A stretch of DNA of 64,000 bases from Leptospira paudalimensis. Lineage in GTDB: Bacteria; Spirochaetota; Leptospiria; Leptospirales; Leptospiraceae. How positions within the stretch are numbered: the stretch's first letter is position 1; the number at the start of each line of letters is the position of its first letter. Shown in pieces: positions 46,883-56,787 of this stretch. The stretch covers positions 721,231 to 785,230 of the forward strand of contig NZ_JAMQPR010000001.1 of NCBI RefSeq assembly GCF_026151345.1, in the 5' to 3' direction. Below the pieces are notes generated by a model. It was not told the DNA's origin. It saw only the letters and a program-made list of their open reading frames with translations, and ran no database searches. Made by a program: the position numbers and the translations under genes.

Positions 46883-49420
46883 TTAAACTTCGTAGAAAGT
46901 TAAATTTTCATACAGTTCTTTTGGTAAGTTACCGCTGGCATCCATGTACTTTTTGTACTTGTTTTCAAATTCTTTGTGTTGGCGTGTACGGATATTTTTG
47001 AAACGGTTATGGAGTTCTGCATACGCAGGTTGTGATGATATTTTTTCCCGTATATTTTTATGAAATGGGATATGACGGTAAAAAATAGAACGTACCACTC
47101 GGTTGACACGTTGTACCCCTTCTGCTTCATACCGGATCCATAAAGAATAATCATAGGCAAATTTATCGCGGTCAGTACGGAACCGTTTGAACTCTGATGA
47201 AATTTTTTCTTTGAGTTCTGGAGAAAGGTCCTTACTTTTTTTATAAAACTGCACATAATCGGTGTAATCTGCGGTGATCGATGGAATCCCTACGTTATTC
47301 CAGTCTGGTCCAAGGATATTTTTACAAAGTTCCCAACGGAAGGCAGCGATTGCTTCCAACATAAAGGTTTTGAGGTCACCTGTTACAAAATGTGGGATAC
47401 AAATTCGTCCTCTTGATTCCTTTGATCCTGCTCCACGGAAAATAGAAAGGTCTTGCCACATCATGATTTTGGGACCAATGGAAGGAACGAGGATAAAATC
47501 AGGAATGATTGACCTTTGGATAAACTCGTTTTTGATTCCAATGTCTTCGTTTCGGTAAATGACCTCACGATTGAAGGCTGTATAATCAATCCCTAAAATG
47601 TATTGTAGTGCTTTTTCTACATCATCTTTGGAAACAAAACATTTTTCCAAAGGAATGGTGATGTGGTATTTTGTGAGAATTGGGAAGTGACTTGCAATGT
47701 TTCCTGATGTCAAACGTACGTTAGGTTCATACATGGAAGAAATTTCAGAACCAAGTCTTGCATCCCCAGTATCATAATCTGGTGGGATGTCTTTTTCGGA
47801 TTTGATCCCAGAGTCTTTGAGATCCATTTTTAATTTTTCGAAAAATGTTTGTCCTAGTTCATCCACGGAAGTCGGAACTTCTCTAGAATAGATCTTTTCT
47901 AACCAATCAGTACCGTGATGGATCGGGGCACTTGGATTCCCACCCGGTTGGTACAATCTACCTACTAGTTCTACGATATGGCCATCATCGAGTAAGGTTT
48001 CGTCAAAGTATCCATAACGTAACATGAGTTCAACGGCTTTGGGAGCCTGTTTCCCTGATTGTAACCATTTTGTGAAAGATTTTTTATACACATCCCAATA
48101 TGTTTTGGCAATTGTCCTTCGGATTTTACGATTGTCCGGTTCTGGATCGAGTGGGTTTTTGAAGGACTTCAGTTTTACCATTAAGGTTGAAAACTCTTTG
48201 ACTGCTTCCGGATCTGCTTGTGAGTAGTTTAGGATTTGGCTTGCAGAGTTGAGAAGTTCCACTTTTAAAGCTTTGGTATCAATTCCTGCTCGGATTGGAT
48301 CTCCACCTTGTGCAATGGCTTCCTCTTTGTTTTTCTGTGCATTCAGTTCATGTCCATACTTAGCAGTAAGTTCCGATTGTTTTGATTCGAGTTTGTCTAA
48401 ACTATTCCCAACACTTGCGTAATTAGTTCCAAAAATTTGTTTGTATTCATCTAAAAGTGATTTGGATTTTTTTAATGCCCACTCGGTAATGGGAAGTAAT
48501 ACAGTAGAAGGAATTGTAGAATAACCAGTATTAAATAAATCTAATGTTAGATTAAATTTTTCAAGTAGTGCATTTTCTCCAACAAACATAGAATTCATCA
48601 TTTCTGATAAATCATAGGTTTCTTTGCTAAGGAGTTCGAATAACTCGCGGTATGTTTTTACGTAACTTTCTGCAGCACTTTGTAAAAGAGTTGGATCGGC
48701 TTCAAACAAAGCCTGTGAAATTTTAGGATTCACAGATAAAATTTTACGAATGAAATGGAATTCTGCATCATTCCATTCGATGGATTCACTATAATCCTTT
48801 TCAAAAAATTCGCCGTGGTCTTCTTCTAAAAAGTTAATTGTTGGTTTGTCAGGTAACATCCCACCGTGTTCTTGGAAACCAGCTAAATTGTTTCGGATGA
48901 GTTTCATCACAGGATCAATGATGTTTTCATCTCGAGTGATCATCGCTCCTGGTGTAACATCAGAAAAGATAGATGGATTCAAAATATAATACACGGCACC
49001 CAAGTTATCCATCGTTTGTTCAAACTTGGAAGAAAGTCCTTTGATGGATAATACCCGTTTGTAAAGTTCGCCGATTTCTTTGAGAAGGGTTCGAACTGCC
49101 ATAACGCCAACAGATACTTTCGTAGTGAGCGTTTTTTTGGCATTTGGTTGGTTCATGACATAGGTGGATACAACACATGAAGTTTTCGCACGAATGGTAT
49201 AAGGATAAGGTGTTCCTTCGAGTAAGGCAAAGATTCCTGGTGTTAAATTGGCTCCTTCCAAACTGTACAAAACAATGCTTGTGTCGCCGAGTGTGGTCTC
49301 AACTCGTACCGAACCCTCATGGAGGATGTTCATGGAAGTTGAGGCCTTACCTCCGATGAAAAGGACTTCACCTGGATTGACTGGGATCTTTTGGTTATTT
49401 TTACTGGTATCTAGAGGCAT
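46883..49420 (-). CDS. large cyclic-nucleotide-binding protein of unknown function
   Basis: 845 residues. Residues ~10-120 form a cNMP-binding (Crp-type) domain: [27 protein letters not shown] and [22 protein letters not shown]; the phosphate-binding cassette is weaker than in Crp. The remaining ~700 residues are largely helical and match no family I can name, with no DNA-binding or catalytic motif visible. No membrane helices. Possibly a Leptospira-specific effector of the cAMP made by cyclases like the one at 39500. Divergent from aroA, with an 87-base gap. Confidence 0.75.
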   Translation of the reverse strand: MPLDTSKNNQKIPVNPGEVLFIGGKASTSMNILHEGSVRVETTLGDTSIVLYSLEGANLTPGIFALLEGTPYPYTIRAKTSCVVSTYVMNQPNAKKTLTTKVSVGVMAVRTLLKEIGELYKRVLSIKGLSSKFEQTMDNLGAVYYILNPSIFSDVTPGAMITRDENIIDPVMKLIRNNLAGFQEHGGMLPDKPTINFLEEDHGEFFEKDYSESIEWNDAEFHFIRKILSVNPKISQALFEADPTLLQSAAESYVKTYRELFELLSKETYDLSEMMNSMFVGENALLEKFNLTLDLFNTGYSTIPSTVLLPITEWALKKSKSLLDEYKQIFGTNYASVGNSLDKLESKQSELTAKYGHELNAQKNKEEAIAQGGDPIRAGIDTKALKVELLNSASQILNYSQADPEAVKEFSTLMVKLKSFKNPLDPEPDNRKIRRTIAKTYWDVYKKSFTKWLQSGKQAPKAVELMLRYGYFDETLLDDGHIVELVGRLYQPGGNPSAPIHHGTDWLEKIYSREVPTSVDELGQTFFEKLKMDLKDSGIKSEKDIPPDYDTGDARLGSEISSMYEPNVRLTSGNIASHFPILTKYHITIPLEKCFVSKDDVEKALQYILGIDYTAFNREVIYRNEDIGIKNEFIQRSIIPDFILVPSIGPKIMMWQDLSIFRGAGSKESRGRICIPHFVTGDLKTFMLEAIAAFRWELCKNILGPDWNNVGIPSITADYTDYVQFYKKSKDLSPELKEKISSEFKRFRTDRDKFAYDYSLWIRYEAEGVQRVNRVVRSIFYRHIPFHKNIREKISSQPAYAELHNRFKNIRTRQHKEFENKYKKYMDASGNLPKELYENLTFYEV

Positions 49421-49507
49421 TTGGTTGTTCGTAAAGGAAACTTAGGTTTCCGACAAACGCTAATAAAGAAGCGCCAAATTGCAAAATACTTTTTAGAAAA
49501 ATACAAC

Positions 49508-50794
49508 ATGTTGCAGCCACAATTCAAATTAAATGCGAAAAAAGAAATTTATGTCCCAGGTGATAAGTCGATCTCTCATCGTTCTGTGCTTTTTTGCGCC
49601 CTCTCCCAAGGGAAATCCGAAATCCATGGCTTTTTAGAAGGAGAAGACCCACTTCATACCTTACATTGTTTTGAATCAATGGGACTTTCTGTCTCATCCC
49701 TCGGAAAGGGAAGTTACTCAGTCGAAAGTCCAGGCAAACAGAATCTCAAGTCTCCCCAGGGGGTTTTGGATTTCGGGAATGCAGGGACTGGGATCCGACT
49801 CTCAGCAGGTTTATTGGCAGGTCTCCCACAAATCCAAGCGACCCTCACAGGAGATGCCTCTCTTTGCAAACGGCCCATGGCGAGGATTATGAACCCATTA
49901 AAAGAAATGGGAGCTGACATTCGTTCTGCTGAGGGAAACGACAGGGCACCACTTTTGGTACAAGGAAAACAATTAAAAGACTATTCCTACCAAAGTCCCA
50001 TTGCTTCGGCACAAATTAAAAGTGCCCTTGTCCTTGCAGCTTTGTCATCTGATATCTCGATTGATTACAAGGAATCAGAAGTATCAAGAGACCATACTGA
50101 AAATATGATTCGTTTCCTTGGAGGAAACATCATCCACCATTCTCCCATTCACTTTACCGTAAAACCTCCCTATTTTTTTGAAGGGGCCAAGTATGTGATC
50201 CCTGGTGATATTTCAAGTGCTGCATTTTTTATTGTGTTTGGTTTATGTGGGGGAGGGAGTGAACCTCTTCTCATCAAAAATATCGGACTCAATCCATCTC
50301 GAATTGGAATCATCACTGTTTTGCAAAACATGGGTGGTAAAATTGAAATTGTCGCCAAACGAGTGGAATGTGGTGAGGAGATAGGTGATTTATTAGTGTA
50401 TCCATCTAAACTCAAACGGACTGTCATCACCGAAGATTTGATTCCCTCCATCATTGATGAAATTCCCATTTTAACCGTTGCAGGGCTTTTTTCAGAAGGT
50501 GGATTCCAAATTTCTCATGCAGAAGAACTGAGAGCCAAAGAATCAGATCGTATCCATTCTATGGTTTCTAATTTGGAAAAACTAGGAATTCAGGTGAAAG
50601 AAGTAAAGGATGGATATGAGTTTGGTGAAGTAAGTTCCATCCAAAAAACAAAAATCGAAACCTTTATGGACCACCGTATTGCAATGAGTTTTGCCATCCT
50701 TTCTAAACTTACTGGTGTAGACCTCACTTTTGATGATACAAGTTGGGTCGACACAAGTTTCCCTGGATTTTTTGAGATCTTAAAATCCATGTGA
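49508..50794 (+). CDS. aroA: 3-phosphoshikimate 1-carboxyvinyltransferase (EPSP synthase)
   Basis: 428 residues from the ATG at 49508, where the conserved start [14 protein letters not shown] begins about 15 residues later; the frame is open a further 29 codons upstream without similarity. [30 protein letters not shown] and the C-terminal [11 protein letters not shown] and [10 protein letters not shown] are signatures of EPSP synthase. It joins PEP to shikimate-3-phosphate, supplying chorismate to the trp pathway (trpBA lies 11 kb upstream). A hairpin covers its stop codon. Confidence 0.95.
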   Translation: MLQPQFKLNAKKEIYVPGDKSISHRSVLFCALSQGKSEIHGFLEGEDPLHTLHCFESMGLSVSSLGKGSYSVESPGKQNLKSPQGVLDFGNAGTGIRLSAGLLAGLPQIQATLTGDASLCKRPMARIMNPLKEMGADIRSAEGNDRAPLLVQGKQLKDYSYQSPIASAQIKSALVLAALSSDISIDYKESEVSRDHTENMIRFLGGNIIHHSPIHFTVKPPYFFEGAKYVIPGDISSAAFFIVFGLCGGGSEPLLIKNIGLNPSRIGIITVLQNMGGKIEIVAKRVECGEEIGDLLVYPSKLKRTVITEDLIPSIIDEIPILTVAGLFSEGGFQISHAEELRAKESDRIHSMVSNLEKLGIQVKEVKDGYEFGEVSSIQKTKIETFMDHRIAMSFAILSKLTGVDLTFDDTSWVDTSFPGFFEILKSM

Positions 50795-50808
50795 TATCAG
50801 TCACATGG
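50787..50808. terminator. 8-bp hairpin over the aroA stop codon
   Basis: CCATGTGA (ending at the stop TGA) and TCACATGG form a perfect 8-bp stem around a six-base loop. No T-run follows, but it lies between aroA and a convergent gene. A second tight repeat, TTGTTAC and GTAACAA, lies about 20 bases further on and is followed by AAAAATT. Confidence 0.4.
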
Positions 50809-50853
50809 AAGAAACTTGTATCATCTTGTTGTTACCGTAACAAAAAATTATCC

Positions 50854-51498
50854 TTAGAGAGTTTCAGTTTCAGAAATGAAAAGATGAGCTCTCATTGTGA
50901 TTTCAAATTCATTTCCTTCTAGTTTTGTAAACTCATACGCGAGAGGGAGTTGGTAATCCTGAAGCAAACGTAATAATCCCAAACCAAAATTGGGAATCCC
51001 TTTGTGATGTGCTTCGAGAGCTTCGAAGTATAAATCATTGATATCATGGGTTTGGATTGTCTGAATTTTATTTTCAAAAATTGCCTTCATCCATGGAGTG
51101 ATTTTATTTTTCACTTCGATTCTCAATTGGTTTCCTAAATCTTTAATCTCAATTTGGATTTTACTCTCTTCTTTGTCCGAATATTTTGCAGCATTTTCAA
51201 CTAGTTCATTGATCACCGTTGAAATCGTATTTTTATCAAGTTGTTTAGATTCAAAAGAGTGAAAGTAAAATTGAGAAATGAAGTTGGACAAAACGTCACA
51301 ACGTTTCCAGTAAAATGCCATATCAGCTACAGAAACTGAAATGGAAAGTTGGCTATGGTAATAAATGTTTCCTTGTAATAATAGATTTTTCTCATCATTT
51401 GTCTGATTAGAATTCGATTGAGAACTCAAATGGATGGGTGAAAAATCGGTAACAACGTTAGTTTGAAACATAGGATTGGGTAAACAAACAAATGACAT
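50854..51498 (-). CDS. anti-sigma/GHKL-type ATPase-like protein, slr1658-like
   Basis: 214 residues, soluble. The second half has the serine/histidine-kinase-like ATPase pattern: STVINELVENAAKYSDKE near residue 90 (N-box) and a closing sheet with FGLGLLRLLQDY. The first part (SISVSVADMAFYWKRCDVLSNFISQFYFHSFESK) resembles slr1658-type regulators that act with response regulators or PP2C phosphatases. Its cognate partner is not adjacent. Divergent from the AraC gene with 258 bases between them, which hold the AraC-type repeats. Confidence 0.7.
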   Translation of the reverse strand: MSFVCLPNPMFQTNVVTDFSPIHLSSQSNSNQTNDEKNLLLQGNIYYHSQLSISVSVADMAFYWKRCDVLSNFISQFYFHSFESKQLDKNTISTVINELVENAAKYSDKEESKIQIEIKDLGNQLRIEVKNKITPWMKAIFENKIQTIQTHDINDLYFEALEAHHKGIPNFGLGLLRLLQDYQLPLAYEFTKLEGNEFEITMRAHLFISETETL

Positions 51499-51555
51499 AG
51501 AGCACCTCTTTATGCTCTAAGGATATAACAATCCAAACAAACTGTCGTCAAAGTG

Positions 51556-51601
51556 GATCAATTCATACTTGTATATTCCTCCGTTTCGATCGAATCGGAC
51601 A
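51556..51601 (+). promoter_or_regulatory. pair of 14-bp direct repeats upstream of the AraC gene
   Basis: GATCAATTCATACT at 51556 and GATCGAATCGGACA at 51588 are spaced 32 bp start to start, about three helical turns on one face. They match the pair at 52874 and 52906 in sequence and spacing (consensus GATCSANTCRGACR). A weak -10-like TATCTT lies about 35 bp after the second copy. They probably bind the AraC protein for autoregulation and may also affect the divergent ATPase gene. Confidence 0.62.
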
Positions 51602-51756
51602 AATTGTGTCGAACCTTTGCCTTATCTTTTTTTCAAATTCTAGAGAAAAGCAATCTCACTCTTCTAAAAAAGAGTTAGTCATAACACATGGCTCTCTTGC
51701 ATCTTGAGTCTAAAGGTCACAATTTCAGAAATGAAACCGAACCAGATGGTAATTGA

Positions 51757-52890
51757 ATGGATTTATTTTTTCAGACACATTTTGAATCACTGAACTTTTT
51801 TCTATTGTTTTCAACCTTACTTGCCTTTCTTTACGCAGTAGGGGAATTTTTCAGTTATCATAAAAATCGAAAACAAATTCTACTAGGGATTATCTTTTTA
51901 GGAACCAGTTACCATTTATTCAATTTATACCTAGTTTCCTCTGGGCATATTCGTTCTTTTTATCCATTGTATCTCACCAATTTACCCATGATTGCGTGTT
52001 TAGGTGTTTTATTAGATGAATATTTTCTCATTGTATTGGAAGGAAAATTTCGTTCCTTCAGAAGATTGTCGTATCGCCTCGTGCCCATTTTGTTATCTTT
52101 TCTTTTGATCATTGGATGGAATGTTTGGAACCATAACAATGATTTGGTAAGGGAAAGTCATGGAGAAAACCCATATTTAGAAAGGCCAATCACATTGGTT
52201 CTTGTTACCATTTTGATTTATTTATGGTGTATGATTCGTATTGTTTGGCGTATTTCTAAAAAAATTCGCTGGAGTACGTTTCGCAAAAACTACACGCTCC
52301 GTATCGGAACTACAATCGTTAGTTTTTGTTTTGCATTATCATTGTATGGGCTCAATACAATCGCTACTGGGGATCACACTTCTTTCCAAATTTCAGGTCT
52401 TGCCATTGGTATTTTTTTATGTATTTTATATGTGATTCGCCAGAGTTTCCCCGATTTCTTTTTGGAAGTTCGTAAGATTGTCGAAGATGAAAAAAAAGCA
52501 AAGATCTCTCAAATTTCAAAATTAGATCACAATCTCATACGCGAGAATCTGAAACAATTATTTGAAGTGGAAATGATTTACCGTGATGAAACATTAAGCC
52601 TTCGTGATTTAGCAGAGAAAATGGAGCTAAGTTCACACCAACTTTCTGAGTTTTTGAATTCAGAGATGAAAAAAAGTTTTTATCAGTTCACTAACTCTTA
52701 CAGAATCAACGAAGCCAAAGACAGAATTCAAAAAGAACCCGAAAGATCACTGCTTGCCATTGCTTATGATGTTGGATTTGGATCCAAATCTACCTTTAAC
52801 GAAGCTTTCAAAAAAGAAACTGGCACCACTCCAAGAGAATACAGAGAAAAAATTCTAAAAAAACATCCTATTCGATCCAGTCGGACGTAG
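51757..52890 (+). CDS. AraC-family regulator with seven-helix membrane sensor
   Basis: 377 residues. Seven hydrophobic helices occupy residues ~10-235 (AVGEFFSYH, FPLYLTNLPMIACLGVLLDEYF, LVPILLSFLLIIGWNVW and others). The C-terminal ~100 residues are a full AraC double helix-turn-helix: LRDLAEKMELSSHQLSEFLNSEMKKSFYQFTNSYRINEAK and SLLAIAYDVGFGSKSTFNEAFKKETGTTPREYR. So it is a one-component membrane-bound transcription factor. Direct repeats of suitable form lie upstream of it and over its last codons. Likely targets are itself and the two downstream secreted-protein genes. Confidence 0.88.
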   Translation: MDLFFQTHFESLNFFLLFSTLLAFLYAVGEFFSYHKNRKQILLGIIFLGTSYHLFNLYLVSSGHIRSFYPLYLTNLPMIACLGVLLDEYFLIVLEGKFRSFRRLSYRLVPILLSFLLIIGWNVWNHNNDLVRESHGENPYLERPITLVLVTILIYLWCMIRIVWRISKKIRWSTFRKNYTLRIGTTIVSFCFALSLYGLNTIATGDHTSFQISGLAIGIFLCILYVIRQSFPDFFLEVRKIVEDEKKAKISQISKLDHNLIRENLKQLFEVEMIYRDETLSLRDLAEKMELSSHQLSEFLNSEMKKSFYQFTNSYRINEAKDRIQKEPERSLLAIAYDVGFGSKSTFNEAFKKETGTTPREYREKILKKHPIRSSRT

Positions 52891-52919
52891 TTTTCCGCCC
52901 AATCCGATCCATTCAGACG
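52874..52919 (+). promoter_or_regulatory. second pair of 14-bp direct repeats, upstream of secreted-protein gene
   Basis: GATCCAGTCGGACG (52874) and GATCCATTCAGACG (52906) repeat at 32 bp, the same period as the pair upstream of the AraC gene. The first copy overlaps the end of the AraC coding sequence, the second ends next to the -35 position of a promoter with -10 TATGAT (52940-52945). That geometry fits class II activation by an AraC-type protein. Seen directly; binding inferred. Confidence 0.68.
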
Positions 52920-52939
52920 ATTTGGAAAACCAAACGCTG

Positions 52940-52945
52940 TATGAT
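52940..52945 (+). promoter_or_regulatory. -10 box of the secreted-protein promoter
   Basis: TATGAT, one base from the TATAAT consensus, lies 34 bp after the start of the second AraC-type repeat. The -35 position (about 52917) has no consensus hexamer and is overlapped by the repeat, as in activator-dependent promoters. The first gene starts at 53013, giving a leader of about 60 bases. Confidence 0.5.
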
Positions 52946-53012
52946 GGAGTCAAGTTTGTGAGAGTGAGTGTGAAACTTTCTCTCAAAACAAATTTGTTAC
53001 GAGGACAAAGCC

Positions 53013-53438
53013 ATGAAAAAGAAAATTAGTTTATTAATAGCGATCGTATTTGCTTCCCAAGCGATGTTTGCTACACCTGCAAACCAAATGAATGCAAAAG
53101 AAGCAGCAAAAATTTTAGTGAGCAATGGTATGACCAACAAAGAAGCTCATGAATACTTAAAAGCACATATCACTCCAAGTGAATTTGTAAGAATCAAAAC
53201 AGCAATTAAAAATGCTGAATTTGCAGGAACACTTGACCAAGATTTGGATAACATTGTTTCTTCCATTCAATTGAAAGAAGCAACTGGTAACTACCTTCAT
53301 GGAAACAACTTCAAAATTATGGAGAATGTTTTAGCATCTGTTACTGTTGTAGCAATCGTTGGAATCTTGGTACATGCTGGTGGTTTTGGAACTGTTGTGA
53401 CTGGCGGAATGTATGACTCTGTAGGACTTGGAATCTAA
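53013..53438 (+). CDS. small secreted protein with C-terminal hydrophobic segment
   Basis: 141 residues. Signal peptide MKKKISLLIAIVFASQAMFA with a typical Ala-rich cleavage site. The mature part is helical (NAKEAAKILVSNGMTNKEAHEYLKAHI) and ends with a hydrophobic helix VLASVTVVAIVGILVHAGGF and a Gly-rich tail. I do not recognise a family. The AraC-type repeats lie upstream and a strong terminator lies after it, so it is expressed as its own unit at high level, perhaps with limited read-through into the peptidase gene. Strong RBS-like GAGGA upstream. Confidence 0.72.
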   Translation: MKKKISLLIAIVFASQAMFATPANQMNAKEAAKILVSNGMTNKEAHEYLKAHITPSEFVRIKTAIKNAEFAGTLDQDLDNIVSSIQLKEATGNYLHGNNFKIMENVLASVTVVAIVGILVHAGGFGTVVTGGMYDSVGLGI

Positions 53439-53469
53439 TCGATTCTAATTATCTTTCCCCAATCAAGTA

Positions 53470-53510
53470 AATCTTGCTTTTCCAAATGAATCTAATGGAA
53501 AAGCGAGATT
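53470..53510 (+). terminator. strong Rho-independent terminator
   Basis: AATCTTGCTTTTCC (53470-53483) pairs with GGAAAAGCGAGATT (53497-53510): a 14-bp stem with one T-G wobble and a 13-base loop. CTTTTTG follows. It lies 31 bases after the stop of the secreted-protein gene. It is the clearest intrinsic terminator in the window. Confidence 0.85.
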
Positions 53511-53547
53511 CTTTTTGAATCAGTTTTTTATCTTACGGAGGAAATCT

Positions 53548-55116
53548 ATGAATTTGAATCAAATGAAGAAACGATTTTTTGGTTTCTCTTCAATCTTCTT
53601 ATTGTTTTTAACAACAAACATCGTTGGTATTTCCCAAGTGGAAGATCAGGTTTTGGATTGGGATCAAAATCAGAAACAATTTGTTCCGAAAAAAATAACT
53701 CGAGACGAATTAAATCTTAAGTCAACATCACATTATGTTTTAGAAAACTTTTCCATTCATTCCCAGTTCGAAAAAGATCCAATTCTTTTAGAACAAGTAT
53801 ATGGGAATCGTAAATTACTCACATTGGGTTACCAACTCCAAAAAATTGAATCTAGATTCCATCAGATTTATAAACAAGCTGGATTCAAAAACGGTTCAAC
53901 AACTCCGAAAGAGAAAATCATCATCCGAGTCGATGCTCCTTTTGTGTATTCTCCATTATTATACTATGATCCCAAAGTCAAACTAAAGAACACTGCACTC
54001 ACAATTCCTCCCTCGGAAAAACAAGGGCAATGGAATAATGAAATGTGGTTTGCTCCTAAATGGGATTTTCCAATCGTAGATCGATTTGTTTTTGACAGGA
54101 TCATTGATACTGCTGCTTGTCCTGATGCTATATACCATGAATATACTCACCTCATCACTGGAAAATATTTAGGAAACAATGCAATTGGTCGTTCTCTCGC
54201 GGAAGGGATTTCTGATTATTATGCTGCTTCTATGATTGATTATCCTGAGTTATATTCTCATAAAACCTGCGAAGGTGTGAAACGACAATTGTTAGTTAGC
54301 TCCTTTCGTTTGGACAGAGAAATTGGTTTTTATGATTCCAATATGGAAAGTGATTTTAAAAAGAATTTTACATTCATACCTTCGGTATTGTGGAAGTATA
54401 GATCAGTGGTGGGCAAAGAATTGGCAGATCTTACGATTTTCCAAGCGATTACCAAAACAAATGTTGGTGATCGATTTTTCCCTGAATTTACGAACACCTT
54501 ATCAAACTCTTTGTATTTAGAATCCAAAAAACAATTTGGTGAGGTAAGAGCCAAAGAATTAGTGAACCAAGTTGAAACAGAAATATGGATTCCGAGAGGA
54601 GTGTTTACGAATTTTGGTTTTCAGAAATCCGTGTTTTCACTTTTACCAAAAAAGAATCTACGCCTAACAAATACAGATACTAAAACATTTGAATTTTGTC
54701 AGAATCAGAACGAATTCGAATTTTTTTGGCAAGAAGTGAATGTGAATGATCCTACTTTGCGTTTTTATTGGAAATGTGACCAAGTAAAAGTACCAATGCT
54801 GATCCAATTTGACCAAACAAATTCACGTAATTATTTGGTATCGAAGGATTTACATTCATTGAATGGTAAAATGAAGTTTGCAAGCCCTAATGCCTGTAAT
54901 CCGGAAGTGAAACGGGTTGGTATAGATGAAAAATTATACATGCAAATATGTAATTATGCAAAAGAAAATTATTTTTATTGGAAAACAATGGAAAAAGAGA
55001 TGCGATTGTCATGGAAAGATCCATCTGATCCATTAGAGAAAAGGCAATTTGTATTAGAATTTGCTTATTTAGGGAATGCCAAAAATAAATTTAAGTACCA
55101 ATTTGAATCAAACTGA
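53548..55116 (+). CDS. secreted HExxH zinc metallopeptidase-like protein
   Basis: 522 residues from the ATG at 53548, which has GGAGG six bases upstream; the frame is open 11 codons further. N-terminal signal peptide (hydrophobic, about residues 12-28). The zinc site is YHEYTHLITGKYLG with His197, Glu198 and His201, and Glu219 in LAEGISDYYAA, the gluzincin arrangement. The family cannot be named with confidence (M4/M36-like catalytic region in an otherwise unfamiliar protein). The C-terminal 200 residues are beta-rich with several cysteines. Its end overlaps the end of the convergent kinase gene by nine bases. Confidence 0.72.
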   Translation: MNLNQMKKRFFGFSSIFLLFLTTNIVGISQVEDQVLDWDQNQKQFVPKKITRDELNLKSTSHYVLENFSIHSQFEKDPILLEQVYGNRKLLTLGYQLQKIESRFHQIYKQAGFKNGSTTPKEKIIIRVDAPFVYSPLLYYDPKVKLKNTALTIPPSEKQGQWNNEMWFAPKWDFPIVDRFVFDRIIDTAACPDAIYHEYTHLITGKYLGNNAIGRSLAEGISDYYAASMIDYPELYSHKTCEGVKRQLLVSSFRLDREIGFYDSNMESDFKKNFTFIPSVLWKYRSVVGKELADLTIFQAITKTNVGDRFFPEFTNTLSNSLYLESKKQFGEVRAKELVNQVETEIWIPRGVFTNFGFQKSVFSLLPKKNLRLTNTDTKTFEFCQNQNEFEFFWQEVNVNDPTLRFYWKCDQVKVPMLIQFDQTNSRNYLVSKDLHSLNGKMKFASPNACNPEVKRVGIDEKLYMQICNYAKENYFYWKTMEKEMRLSWKDPSDPLEKRQFVLEFAYLGNAKNKFKYQFESN

Positions 55117-56643
55117 TTTTGGTTTTTGGAATGGAAATTTGAATTTGTACTCAGTACGTTTGTCACCATTAAATGTTAGATCTCCATTGATTTGTTTTGT
55201 TAACATGGTGACCAAACTGAGTCCAAAACCTTGGTTTTCAGAATTAGCCAATTGAAAATTAAATCCATTTCCATTATCGCCTATGAATAAATAAAAATAG
55301 TCGCCTTCCTGCCAAACTTTGATTTGAATTTCAAGTTTGTTTGCCGGATTCCTGGAATATTTCAAACTATTGGTTAATAATTCATTTGTGATGATCCCTA
55401 TCGCACGAAGTTGGTCTGAAGTTAATATGAGATTGTCGATACTTAGGTTTAATTGAACTGGATATGGGAATAAGGAAATGATTTCGTTAGTGAGTGGTTC
55501 TAGGTAATCCTTCAATTGTAATTCATTGTTATCCTTTTCCGTATAAAGTTTATCATATAAAACGGACATTGTTTTGATTCGGCTTGTTGCTTCTTTCAGT
55601 GATGTTTTGACAGTTTCGTTTTCATGTGTGTTTGCTTGTAACTCCAATAAATTGTTCAAAATAGTCATATTGTTTTTAATACGGTGATGAACTTCACGTA
55701 GTATCATTTCTTTTTCCGAAAGTAATGCATTTACTTTTTCTTCTGCAATTTTTCGTTCTGTTACATCATGTATGATAGAAAATAATACAGTGCGATGATC
55801 CGATTCAATCGGAGTTGAAAAAATCTCTACTTGTTTGATTTTGCCAGATGACAATCTGTGTGAGAACGAAGAAGAACTTTTGTTTTGGTCTAGTGCATTG
55901 AAGCTTTCTTCTTGCGAATGATTATGGTTTGTGAAATTTAAGTCACCTAAATTCATTTTGATGAGTGTTTCGTGAGGATAACCATAAAAAGTAGTCGCAG
56001 ACTCATTAGCATTTAATATCTTACCAGAGATTGGATCAATGATTAGGATCACCGAAGAATTTTTTTCAAAGAAGTCACGGAATCGTTTTTCACTTTCCAA
56101 TAGTTTTGTGGATGTAATTGATTTTTCAATGGCGATACTCACTAAATCAGCAGTTTCAGAAATGATAAAAATATCAAACTCCGTAGGGCTAACAACTTCT
56201 CGGTGGTACATTGCAAATGTTCCTACAACTTCATCTGTGTGAGATCGAATGGGTTCCGACCAACAAGAGTAAAGTCCAACACTCAGTGCAATGTCCTTGT
56301 AATTTTTCCAAAGAGGACTTTTGCTGATATCTTCTACTATGATTCGTTTTCCAGTGTAAGCTGCTGTACCACAAGACCCAACGTCTGGCCCAATCAAAAT
56401 CCCTTCAATGGCATCGTTATAAATTTTGGGAAGGGAAGGGGCGGCTCCAATTTTAATTTTTGAATTTTCAATGAGAACAATGGTACAAATGAGAGAAGGG
56501 TTCAGTGTCTCAATCCCTGAGACAATTTCGTTTAGAATTTTTTGTAAGGGTGAATTTTTGACGATTTTTTCCAATACGCCACTCCGGAAACTTTCAAAGT
56601 CAGCAATTCGTTCTGGATCCAGATTACGATTTCGAACTTTCAC
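55108..56643 (-). CDS. GAF-PAS sensor histidine kinase (HisKA_2/HWE type)
   Basis: 511 residues from the GTG at 56643, chosen because GGTGGAG lies five bases upstream; the frame continues to an ATG at 56694 without support. An N-terminal GAF domain (~10-165, with GPDVGSCGTAAYTGKRIIVEDI and GLYSCWSEPI) is followed by a PAS domain (~195-305, IDPISGKILNANESATTFYGY) and the HisKA_2 phospho-acceptor box LREVHHRIKNNM, with an ATPase domain (ITNELLTNSLKYS, DNGNGF, GFGLSLV). No membrane helix. It probably phosphorylates a stand-alone response regulator. Its tail overlaps the convergent metallopeptidase gene. Confidence 0.88.
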   Translation of the reverse strand: MKVRNRNLDPERIADFESFRSGVLEKIVKNSPLQKILNEIVSGIETLNPSLICTIVLIENSKIKIGAAPSLPKIYNDAIEGILIGPDVGSCGTAAYTGKRIIVEDISKSPLWKNYKDIALSVGLYSCWSEPIRSHTDEVVGTFAMYHREVVSPTEFDIFIISETADLVSIAIEKSITSTKLLESEKRFRDFFEKNSSVILIIDPISGKILNANESATTFYGYPHETLIKMNLGDLNFTNHNHSQEESFNALDQNKSSSSFSHRLSSGKIKQVEIFSTPIESDHRTVLFSIIHDVTERKIAEEKVNALLSEKEMILREVHHRIKNNMTILNNLLELQANTHENETVKTSLKEATSRIKTMSVLYDKLYTEKDNNELQLKDYLEPLTNEIISLFPYPVQLNLSIDNLILTSDQLRAIGIITNELLTNSLKYSRNPANKLEIQIKVWQEGDYFYLFIGDNGNGFNFQLANSENQGFGLSLVTMLTKQINGDLTFNGDKRTEYKFKFPFQKPKSV

Positions 56644-56787
56644 GAAAACTCCACCTTTTGCCCATGATCCTTCTGACGAAAAAAAACATGTCAATCTTAA
56701 TACGTATACTCTTGGTTAGCCTATGTTCAGGCAGAAGAATTCCTCTAGACGAAATCAAATCCATTCTTAGAATTTGCCTATCTACTT

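Noticed and set aside
49421..49507. 29-codon N-terminal extension of aroA
   Set aside because: No similarity to EPSP synthase, and it occupies the divergent promoter region.
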